This document shows, piece by piece, positions 10,808 to 19,850 of a DNA stretch of 20,209 bases. The DNA lies in assembly GCF_000003605.2 (NCBI RefSeq), contig NW_003116452.1, forward strand, positions 663,768-683,976. Direction: 5' to 3'. The notes under the pieces were generated by a model. The model had not been told where the DNA came from. It made no database searches and was given only the letters and a program-made list of their open reading frames with translations. Positions within the stretch are counted from its first letter, which is position 1. The number at the start of each line of letters is the position of its first letter. A program made the position numbers and the translations under genes. This DNA comes from Saccoglossus kowalevskii. Taxonomy: Eukaryota; Hemichordata; Enteropneusta; Harrimaniidae.

Positions 10808-12429
10808 TAGTTAATTTCCAGTAACGATGTATGATATGAACCGTTCGCGAAATGAGTGTCAGTACCAGCAACGGCCTAGCATACTCATGACGACAGACAC
10901 TTACCTGCTGTTGGCCTATCTACATATCATGCTAGTGGGCGATCGACCTACGATTAATATGCATTTTTCTGTCAGCAGTTGGTGTAGTTGTACATTGTTT
11001 TCACCAATACCTGTATAGTGTTAACACCTGTGCGATATCTGAATTGAATGGCCACCCTGCTCTGAATTTCTCTAAATGTCTCGTCCTTCAACAATAAAAT
11101 CTCTCACCATTATAATTTTTCGTAAATTACATACCTCATTGCACATAGCGACTCCGTATGGTTCTGTGTTACTTCAAAAAGCCTTCTCCACTACCTGATA
11201 ACAAAAAAGCCACCAACAAAGTACGCACAAAGTACGCCACCAACAGTCGAAACGCACATTATATCTGCGTCACAGCTCGCGATGATTTTCGGAAACGATT
11301 AAACGCGGAAACACTGGACATCCATGTAATACATATGATGAAGGTCACGCAAGAAAATAATATGTCCCACATACGCTTTCCCGGTCTCTGGCTTCAAAAT
11401 ACCGAGTTTATACCTTCGGGATGGGGCGTGCCCGTATCTGTGCTTGACATGATGGTCATGTCATGTGGCTTATCCTTCAATAGAAGCGAGTTTTGACATT
11501 CGGTCTACAAATTAATCATACTGAGTAAACAAAAACGTGAAGAAAAAAAACAAAATACCAGGCGAGACCGTGATCCTCGAACCCTTATTTACCGTATCCA
11601 TGTCGCGGTCGGTAGCCCGTCAACGTTATATTAATGATTGTTTTCCTATACTCTAAACACAGTAGTCGACACGACATATCTGGGAGAGATAGCTCGAAAC
11701 TTGACCTATGTTTAATCTGTTGATCCTCGGGGAATGCATCGCCTGTTGACCTCACACGGTTGTGGTCGATAATATCCATTCATAATTAGTAAGTTTCATA
11801 ATTTAAAACAATGTCAAAAAATAATTGTCATTCTTTGCGCCGCGGAATGATGCATTTTATTGTGCACTACGAACCTACTGAACTACGACCAAGGAGAACA
11901 AGCCATACGAATTGTGTCATCTTTAGTGAGACGACTGGGAGGAGGAAAACGTGACTGGGAATCGCAAACTGTTCATTTTAGTTGAGAATGTCAGGACCTT
12001 TGCGTCGTGGACGTCATTGAGTAAGAACATGGTCGTCAAGTTAGCTCTTAAGAGAGTTCTCACAGCCGCGGGATATACAAGACCCTGTGATTTGACCTTT
12101 TTACTGAATACTTATTGTAAAACAAAAACGACTCGTATTCTCAGAGGCCGGTGAAGAGGGCGTCTCATACTTCAGAGTGACGCACGCTATCGAGCAAGCC
12201 GTACGAGGATTGGTCGAAGGAACGCAATAAAGTGATTGCGACATCCCCCCGCGATATAATAGAATCACCCAGTGATTTCGTTACTCGGCCTGAACTCCGG
12301 TATGGGTAAACTCGGGACAAAACATTGTAGGACCACAGTATGATAAGTTTACTAGACCTACGTCCTGTCAAATTTTTTGAAGTTACCGTGGACGTGTGTT
12401 CGCGCCTCTGAGAGAAGTGACGAGTGAAC
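10808..12429. other. Upstream flank of the RASL12-like gene, no confident gene
   Basis: The longest ATG-started frame is 11158-11496 (+, 112 codons; begins MVLCYFKK, ends FNRSEF). It shows no signal peptide, membrane segment or known motif, and an internal 11-base tandem duplication (ACAAAGTACGC at 11216-11226 and 11227-11237) lies within it. It is most simply a chance frame. Other frames (11585-11779 minus, 11951-12154 plus, 12165-12431 minus) are likewise unsupported. Distal regulatory DNA of the GTPase gene may lie here, but nothing specific can be pointed to. Confidence 0.4.
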
Positions 12430-12601
12430 AATCACACATTGTTTATGAAAGCTGTTTCTTCTGCGTCTAATTGGCATCTGCCCAACCTAGGATACCAAGG
12501 GCATGGGCAACTAAAACAGGCTGAACAGGAATCTACTGTATAACGTAAACGCTGTGGCTGGTTTGAACTCTGTTCTCCGAAAGTCTGTGTAAAATACTAC
12601 A
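12430..12601 (+). promoter_or_regulatory. Presumed promoter-proximal region and 5' UTR of the RASL12-like gene
   Basis: Inferred from position only. Directly upstream of the ATG there is no AG acceptor, so at least part of this stretch should be 5' UTR. No TATA box is evident. Possible sites are a forkhead-like TTGTTTATG near 12439-12447 and an inverted CCAAT (ATTGG, 12470-12474). Both are short enough to occur by chance. The transcription start cannot be placed from sequence. Confidence 0.3.
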
Positions 12602-12707
12602 ATGTCTTCAAAACAGAGAACCCGTGGAGGTAGTACGGGTGCAAGTGGCATGATTCTACCGGAGTTTAAGATTGCGTTGCTGGGAAGTCTCGGCGTTGGA
12701 AAATCAG
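12602..12707 (+). CDS. RASL12: RASL12-like Ras-family small GTPase, coding exon 1 (N-terminus and P-loop)
   Basis: Seen: an ATG at 12602 with A at -3 and an in-frame TAA at 12590-12592, so this is the first start in frame. It encodes 35 residues: a polar Gly/Ser/Arg-rich tail, then PEFKIALLG (20-28) and the P-loop GSLGVGKS (28-35), which fits GxxxxGKS, the phosphate-binding loop of Ras GTPases. The exon ends with one base of the next codon at AG|GTAATG, a phase-1 5' splice site. Joining to 13957 gives GKS-A-LTVKF in frame. Known: RASL12 has a short polar tail before its G domain and no C-terminal CAAX prenylation box, and splits GTP to GDP slowly if at all. Inferred: RASL12 rather than RERG, from TVK after the P-loop and DPNL in switch I. 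Odd: the Ras Gly12 position is Leu30. The alternative is another RERG/RASL11-type member. Longer open frames across this exon on either strand are shadows or intron read-through. Confidence 0.85.
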
Positions 12708-13956
12708 GTAATGGTTTCCGATGTATTTTTAATGGGTGTCTGTCATTCAGGCATTGCAATACAAACTACCGTCACACTCAGGGAGCATATTTAATTTATC
12801 GAATGTAGAGAACATTCACTCAACTGACTATTAATCTGCCCGGCCACATACCGAATCCATCGAAATATACGAGTTAATATTCCCTATATCTTTGAAGAAT
12901 TGACGTGAAATTAACCAGAAATAGCGGTAACACATCCTTTGTATGATACCACAATCTCATACATGGAAGCTACCACATACGATGTTTGATAACATTGGCC
13001 TGACAGTGAACTTTACTCATAAATCGTTGGATATCTGATAATGATAAAGTACTCGACCGTTGATGGTAAAATGATTGACAGATTAACTTCCGGATTCATT
13101 TGGTGTAACAATAATTATTGTTGTTTGTTTCCGTCATTGATAGGCTTTATGGTTTCCTCGATCTGAACTTCATTGTATATAGTTCGTACAGCCTTGTTAA
13201 CACATTATAAGTTAGATGGTCACACGGGATGTGTTCCCATGCTTTAGCTTTAAGCTTCAGTCCCACTGACGCGTGACGACAATCTACGATGGCAGGCTAT
13301 TACATTTCACGGAGAAAATACGTATTCTACACTTGCGATTTCATTATCCCCACCACGTTTTTTTTAGATTTATTTGACGCTGGTCTCAGATATAAATCTT
13401 CAGTTCCCTGCGCCAGGGAACAATGCAGGCAACTGTTCTAAATAAGAAGGTCGAATGTCGCAGATAAAGGTGGCGTCTAGTGATCTGCAGGAAGATAGAT
13501 ACACTGCACCGTTCTACTTGGTTTTACTGCCAAACGCTATTTTCTAAATCAAATAAATCGTATTTCAAATTTCACATATGATTGGGGTATGCGGTTTATA
13601 CAGTGGGTATATTGTCGATGGTTGCTTCCTGTAGTCTTCATTCACATCCCCACTGCGCAGCAACCGAACGATTCAGGGGCGGCAAAGTTTGTCTAAAACT
13701 ACATGTTAATGGGGATGGGCGAAAAATAAAGATGCCGAAATTCCGAGTTATGTCAACCAATTATATCATAAAAACTATCGGAGACAATGTTTACGTTGTT
13801 CGGATCACTCAGTTGGAGTTCGCAATGCTATCGCCTGATTTAAATTATAGTGTAGTCGTTCGGGATAGCGGTGATCGAAAAATAAATTAACAACATTGTT
13901 AGTGGTGTGCACGGTGACACGGTGACTCATGCTATGTCCGTCTTTATTTGTTACAG
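12708..13956 (+). other. Intron 1 of the RASL12-like gene (phase 1)
   Basis: GTAATG...TTACAG boundaries, 1249 bases, interrupting the codon right after P-loop GKS. The intron contains open frames of about 70-100 codons near 13582-13890 (+) and 13805-14026 (-). They lack a convincing ATG context and resemble no family, and the minus-strand one is the antisense of exon 2. No mobile element or RNA gene was recognised inside. Confidence 0.8.
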
Positions 13957-14013
13957 CTTTAACCGTGAAGTTTATCACACGTCGTTTTATAAACGAATAC
14001 GATCCTAATTTAG
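13957..14013 (+). CDS. RASL12: RASL12-like Ras-family small GTPase, coding exon 2 (switch I)
   Basis: This 57-base exon is too short to stand out as an ORF. Seen: it follows TTACAG (13951-13956), which is preceded by a pyrimidine-rich stretch (13936-13950) and a branch-like ACTCAT with its A at 13929, 28 bases upstream. It ends at TTAG|GTAAGTA, a near-consensus donor. The split codon G|CT restores Ala36, and the reading continues LTVKFITRRF (37-46) and INEYDPNL (47-54), ending in phase 1. This is helix 1 and switch I of a Ras G domain; the (L/I)T(K/R)RFI.EYDP signature marks the RERG/RASL group. Ras Thr35, which binds Mg2+ and effectors, is Asn53 here, as I recall for RASL12 (DPNLE) but not RERG (DPTLE). 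The next codon begins with G, consistent with the family's Glu. Exon 3 was not found in the window. Confidence 0.88.
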
Positions 14014-14694
14014 GTAAGTATTCCATTCCTCTGATTTTATGAAATTAAGGTTGATACCCACCTATCCCACTCTCTATCAAAATTAATTTTGGTTTCTTGT
14101 GTCAAACATCGTTCTGACGATAACGGTTCTGACTCTTTCTGCACACACTGCAGTTCAGGAATATTAAAAGGCTCTTTGGCACCGACGAACTCCGCGAAGC
14201 GCGCGCGCCCGTCTAACGACAGCCGGCGTCACGCTGACGTCAAATATACAGTCGCTATGATTGGTGTCCACTGCATCACTTCAAATTACTGATATTACGA
14301 AACTGCGATATGATAAATAAATAATTGAAGGAATTAATTAGTTATTAGCTAGGATTTATGAAAAACAAAATGGTGACTATAACCGTACATGATCTGTGCT
14401 TCGCGTATATAAATATATATACAACACAGACGGCTGTCACCGCAGTCTAACGATAGAAAGTTGCTCGAAATGGCTATGCCTGTTTTCAAGGTATACGTTT
14501 ACTTCGTTGCAGCTGTGTCATGGTGTACAATTTGACGAACACTGCGCTTTTTGTGACCAGACGCATTTACCATCTAGCAGAACAGATCCTTCTTCTGTGA
14601 GTGTGATATAAGAGAGTGAAATCTCATCTATCGTAATCATTCAAGTTGTTTTATATCTTGACGCACACCTACTATTAAGTCACAAGTCATACTC

Positions 14695-14768
14695 GTTGGA
14701 TTAGCTCAGTGGTTGGTGACAACTACTCTATGTCACCCACATTAGATTCCCTAATTACGCTAGATAAT
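14695..14768 (+). repeat. Decayed tRNA-like sequence, possible SINE head
   Basis: TTAGCTCAGTGG (14701-14712) is an excellent match to an internal RNA polymerase III A box. ATTAGATTCCC (14741-14751), in roughly the right place, is a degenerate B box. The D stem (GCTC with GTGAC) and the acceptor and anticodon stems do not pair, so it is not a working tRNA gene. A tRNA pseudogene or the head of a tRNA-derived SINE is the likeliest reading. No A-rich tail or target-site duplication was found. Confidence 0.35.
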
Positions 14769-15429
14769 CATTCAAAAGTTGGACGCCACGAAGACGAAAC
14801 TGGCTTCTTACAGAGAATTCAGTTGAATTACAGCATTGTTTCTAATGTTGGCAACAATGTGGAAATCCTATGCTTGTTGAAATATTTGTCTTAACGAAAC
14901 ATAACATTATAATCCATTGTCAAAATAATACATTTCTTCTCGATTTGTATACCAGACAATGATATTCGATTTTTTAAAAACTGTTACGAGAAAAATTATC
15001 AAATATTACGCGAAAATATTTAGATCATAGACTATGTTGCACGATAATAGCCAATTATTCTATTTAAATTTATTTTTAAAGTCCCATCATTTTAACTATA
15101 TTTTATGACCGAACATTCTATCCTATCCAGGTTGAAAGGCACAAATGATTTTTTGAATAGAGCACGATATCTTTTATGGGAGACATAATTGTAATATCGG
15201 CAAAATCAAGTGACCATCATCGCTAATGAAAAAAATACGTCACTTTGTAGCACGTGAACATACTCTGCCTCGAATTTGAATCACATGCAATATGAAAAAT
15301 ATAATTTCAATTATATTGTGCGGCCTTAGCGACGGGCATATCAATTAATAATCGTCAGAATGAAAGCACAGGGAATACTTGAAACAGAAGAAATTAATTA
15401 CCTTTGAACATCGTGTTACAAAATGATAC

Positions 15430-15466
15430 AGTGGCGTCCATGAGTATTCGGAGCCCCCCCCCCCCC
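15430..15466. repeat. C13 homopolymer beside a transposon-end-like sequence
   Basis: Thirteen C residues at 15454-15466, just after CAGTGGCGTCCATGAGTATT (15430-15449). CAGTGGCG followed by a G- or C-rich run is a common look for terminal sequence of animal DNA transposons. An inverted CGCCACTG end was not found in the window, so the element assignment is weak while the homopolymer itself is plain. Confidence 0.5.
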
Positions 15467-15699
15467 GACCCATTCACTGGATAGACCATAACGTACTCAC
15501 GCTACTACATGCTACTACCAAATCAATAGTTATGATTTTATTCTCGCTCGTTGGCGTCGTGCTTATTCGCTCCCTGGTAACATACGTTGCCTAGTAAACT
15601 AAGCGTAGTTACTTATGATGTATATAATGAATGCCAATTACAGACATATTGCCTACTCTATCAAATCGCCCGTAATCACTTCTTTGACCTTGAATGCAG

Positions 15700-15703
<4 letters not shown>

Positions 15704-15750
<47 letters not shown>
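15704..15750. repeat. (AT)n microsatellite
   Basis: An uninterrupted AT run of 47 bases between GATCG and ACGGCG. It produces the Tyr-Ile run in the short + frame across 15615-15854, which is not a gene. Confidence 0.98.
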
Positions 15751-15751
<1 letters not shown>

Positions 15752-17216
15752 CGGCGATTTACACCATTGTCAATGTGATATTTGTATAGTTTCTTCCTTT
15801 ATTCAATTTTTGGTTACTGTTGCGGTTGTATTGAATTTGCTTCTATCAAAATAAATGACGGTTGCCCCGGGGCGCTGCAGCATAAAGTAATGTTATTTTT
15901 GCTGAGTTCTGTCACAGACTGTGGTCTGTTTCATCATATTGAGTCGGCGCCAAGACTATTGTATCCGCTGATTTGGCCGATCTTTTGAGCGTGAAATCAT
16001 AAGAAAATACAATTATATGTTCTTTTTTAGGATGTTTATCAGTTTGTCGTTCTTTTTTCCCGTGTGCGTGTCAGCGCGTCAGTGATAATAAAAAACGCAC
16101 TAATATACTATAGTATCATGGCAGTCAACTATTCCATTGTGATAATTTTTTTTTTATTTCTGTGAACTTGCGAAGCTTTTAATTTCTGCCACGTTGTGTG
16201 CTTTATGGAATATTGGTCATGGTGGGGTTATTTACACATTGACACCACACGCAGTTTTCCCACGTTCCGCGCAAGGCATTGTCAGAATTACCAACTTTGA
16301 CACATCTGTCTGAACACTAGCAATACATGCCTGTTTTTTTTTTCAGCAGCATTGACCTGAATATATTTGTAACTGATAGTAACCCCCGATTACACATAAC
16401 TGTATAATCACAGTCTTATCCCAATAGTAATAGCTCATACGTGTATGACGTTTGCTTCGACATGCACCATTAATATAACACTGTGCGACATGCGCGTTTA
16501 ATCCCTGTTGTCTTCTCAATGAATACTTATTAGGGACATAAATCTAGAGGATTCTATCGTATTTGCATACGTCTCTAATAACTTTGACAACCCCATCTAT
16601 CCCCCGGAGTGTGTGGAATTGGTAACGGCGTAGACGTATCATAGCTTTGCATTCGTCTATCCGCTTATTTATTGATAGCGCATGCTTCATCGATAACATG
16701 GCATTTTAGCAGAGAAGCTTAGTGATTTCTTCCGACCAATAATACTGATTTTTACGGGGGAGAAATACACACAAAAAACAATTTCTTCTCACTAATAAAA
16801 CTGCTGTATATTTATTTGAAAATAACCCTGTATAAGTTTCCTTTTTTCCATGGAGATATAACTAAATTTTAAAAGTCGCATATTGCAAAAGTGTGTGGGC
16901 CAGTTCATAACTCTGAGAACGGTATATTGATTAGCAACGTTTCCCGGTCTCGTGTGGGTGTGAATATGACGATTAGAAGCCATATCAGACAAAGACGATG
17001 TTAAGAAAATTGCGTCAATTACCAACTGACTGACGTGTGGATGATGCATGATACGAGAATAACCATTACGCGGCTGGACATAAAAATACAGTCACAACGT
17101 CGCCCTACTACAGATAACTCCTTCAATCGATGCATAACAATTACAGACTTAAGACACGCTCAATGAATAATTCCAAACTTGATATTAAATCCATCGTTTG
17201 CGTTCTGATGAAACAA

Positions 17217-17280
17217 ATCTAATTAAAACCGTCGTGTGTATGTGTGTGTGGGTGTGTGGGTGTATGTATCTAATTAAAAC
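17217..17280. repeat. GT-rich tract between 13-base direct repeats
   Basis: ATCTAATTAAAAC occurs at 17217-17229 and again, unchanged, at 17268-17280. Between them lie 38 bases dominated by GTGTGT/GGTGTG. Either a local duplication with later slippage or an insertion with a 13-base target-site duplication would give this layout. Confidence 0.75.
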
Positions 17281-17914
17281 ACCATGGCGCGTTTAAGACG
17301 ATAGTGTGAATACGTATTAGAAATTTCAGCCGGCACTGACTTCTTGACGCTCATGGGGATCCAATTAACGAAATTAATTGGTTCATTCCGCAAAATGCCA
17401 GCACAAAGTTGACACTGGAGTTAAAATTATCTGGACATGCATTCCTATCTAATCAAATAATAAAGTAATATCTCCACCGTGCATATGCCTCGTTCACCCA
17501 CCCACGTACTATCACCCTATGCTGTAAAAAAAGGTCACCACCCAAACAACCGGCAAGATAGTAAAGTGTCTTCCGTCACAAATTGCTTGCAGGCTACTTG
17601 CACACGATGTCTAGTTTGATATCACGCACTGCTAAAACTTTCATACCGATGCTCGAGTTTTACGGTGGATATTTTGTACTCGTCGTTTATACTAGCATTA
17701 TTAATTCTTAGACACTGGTGACGACAATTCAGTTATTGACAGAGAAAACATATCAAGAATTACGGAGATCGCTAAATCATTCATAGCGTGTACCATGCCG
17801 CTGGATATACTAAAATGAAATCGTCAAGTCTTCCTGAAATTAGTCTCGATCGATGCATGGTATTTCTGGTTATGTACAATTGTTTTTACCGATAATGACG
17901 CCTGGCGGTCATCA

Positions 17915-17932
17915 ATATGATAAATATCATAT
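17915..17932. repeat. Short perfect inverted repeat
   Basis: ATATGATA (17915-17922), two-base spacer, TATCATAT (17925-17932). An AT-rich near-palindrome with no other context. Confidence 0.5.
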
Positions 17933-18770
17933 ATCAACCAAATAAATCATTCTTATTGCTGTCGTAATATTAAAAGCCCATGGCGACAGAAAATGTAATT
18001 CGATTGTTCACCTTGCCGTCAGACTATTGGGGATGGGAATCGGTGGCTGACGGGGATATTTCCTAAATTATTTATTGCTTTTTAAGTTCAGTTTAACGCA
18101 TCGCGAGATTCATGAACACCACTCCCATTCCATCCGAGTTAACAACATATCCCGCCTTCATATCGCGTATGATCATCGATATGATGCTTAAATACCAGTA
18201 AAACTGAGCATTGCCGTGTGTGTTGCTATAGCCGGATCCTTGTTTTAGCTTAATGAGGTATTACCCAGTTAAATTTATCCAAATATCTACATGTGCGTTT
18301 CATGATTATTACATTAAGTTTCGCGGTAACTAAATAAGGGTCAGAGTTCAATTTCGCCATTTACAGAACTATCTGAAGGATGATAAATATGTGCTCCGAA
18401 TGAAGTATTATTAAATCCCCTTTCTCGTTAGAGTATTGTCACCTTGGCAACGGTTTATACTAAGTAGCATTCATCAAGAGAACAATAGTGTGTAACCCTG
18501 GAGTCGTACATATAAGAAATCATTGACTGGTGGTGTGTTCAAGTCTGGTATAGAGTGATATATACCAAACTATGGCAGACTTTGCCTTTTACCACAATAT
18601 ATCAGACTGTGACGTATACCACACTGTGGCTGACTGTGGCATATACCACACTATGGCAGACTGTGATGTATACCACACTATGGCAGACTGTGATGTATAC
18701 CACACTATGGCAGACTGTGACGTATACCACACTATGGCAGACTGTGACCTATACCACACTATGACATAAT

Positions 18771-19116
18771 GTGACGTATACCACACTATATCAGACTGTG
18801 ACGTCTACCACAATGTGGCTGACTGTGGCATATACCACACTGTGGCTGACTGTAGCATATACCACACTATGGCAGACTGATGTATACCACACTATGACAG
18901 ACTGTGACATATACCACACTATGACAGACTGTGACGTATACCACACTATGGCAGACTGTGACGTGTACCACACTATGGCAGACTGTGACCTATACCACAC
19001 TATGACATGTGACGTATACCACACTATATCAGACTGTGACGTCTACAACAATGTGGCTGACTGTGGCATATACCACACTGTGGCTGACTGTAGCATATAC
19101 CACACTATGGCAGACT
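18771..19116. repeat. Nine-monomer higher-order duplication inside the satellite
   Basis: The block at 18771-18880 (ACTATATCAGAC, GACGTCTACCACAATGTGGC, TGTAGCATATACC) recurs at 19009-19116 with one base changed (CTACAACAATG). The offset is 238 bases, which is nine 27-base units minus a 2-base deletion (CAGACTGATG, near 18880) and a 3-base deletion (ATGACATGTGACG, near 19005). Confidence 0.85.
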
Positions 19117-19240
19117 GTGATGTATACCACACTATGACAGACTGTGACCTATACCACACTATGGCAGACTGTGACCTATACCACACTACGGCAGACTGTG
19201 ACCTATACCATACTATGACAGACTGTGACCTATACCACAC

Positions 19241-19540
19241 GATGGCAGACTGTGACCTATACCACACTATGACAGACTGTGATGTATACCACACTATAAC
19301 AGACTGTGACCTATACCACACGATGGCAGACTGTGACATATACCACACTACAACAGACTGTGACCTATACCACACGATGGCAGACTGTGACCTATACCAC
19401 ACTATGACAGACTGTGACGTATACCACACTATAACAGACTGTGACCTATACCACACGATGACAGACTGTGACATATACCACACTATAACAGACTGTGACC
19501 TATACCACACGATGGCAGACTGTGACATATACCACATTAT
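19241..19540. repeat. Five-monomer higher-order duplication inside the satellite
   Basis: A run starting GATGGCAGACTGTGACC at 19241 is repeated from 19376, an offset of exactly 135 bases (five units). It includes the shared variants ATAACAGAC and CACACGATG and differs by a few substitutions. Confidence 0.75.
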
Positions 19541-19850
19541 GACAGGCTGTGATGTATGCCACACTATGACAGACTGTGACGTATACCACACTGTTGTAGA
19601 CTGTGACATATACCACACTATTGTAGACTGTGATGTATACCACATTATAGCAGACTGTGATGTATACCACACTATTGTAGACTGTGACGTATACCACACT
19701 ATTGTAGACTGTGACGCATACCACATTAATGCAGACTGTGACGATTACCACACTATTGTAGACTGTGACGCATACCACATTAATGCAGACTGTGACGCAT
19801 ACCACATTAATGCAGACTGTGACGTATACCACACTATTGTAGACTGTGAC

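Noticed and set aside
11158-11496. 112-codon ATG-started frame as a gene
   Set aside because: No recognisable domain, signal or membrane segment, no splice-linked partner, and length compatible with chance in 20 kb on six frames.
12511-12759. Minus-strand 82-codon frame over exon 1
   Set aside because: Antisense shadow of the RASL12-like exon.
12708-12808. Extension of the exon 1 frame beyond GKS to a stop at 12808
   Set aside because: The reading after GKS (GNGFRCIFNG...) does not resemble a G domain, whereas splicing at AG|GTAATG to 13957 restores the family sequence exactly.
16545-16633. Candidate exon 3 after the TCTAG acceptor near 16546-16550
   Set aside because: The reading continues in frame for about 25 residues as EDSIVFAYVSNNF, but lacks the switch I/II features of Ras and the acceptor has no pyrimidine tract.
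17742-17790. Candidate exon 3 reading EKTYQELRR
   Set aside because: KTY superficially fits the expected position, but the frame stops within 15 residues and shows no beta-strand 2/3 or DxxG sequence.
19043-19726. 227-codon minus-strand open frame
   Set aside because: Antisense of the same satellite, with the same explanation; the other minus-strand frames across 18589-20187 are also shadows.
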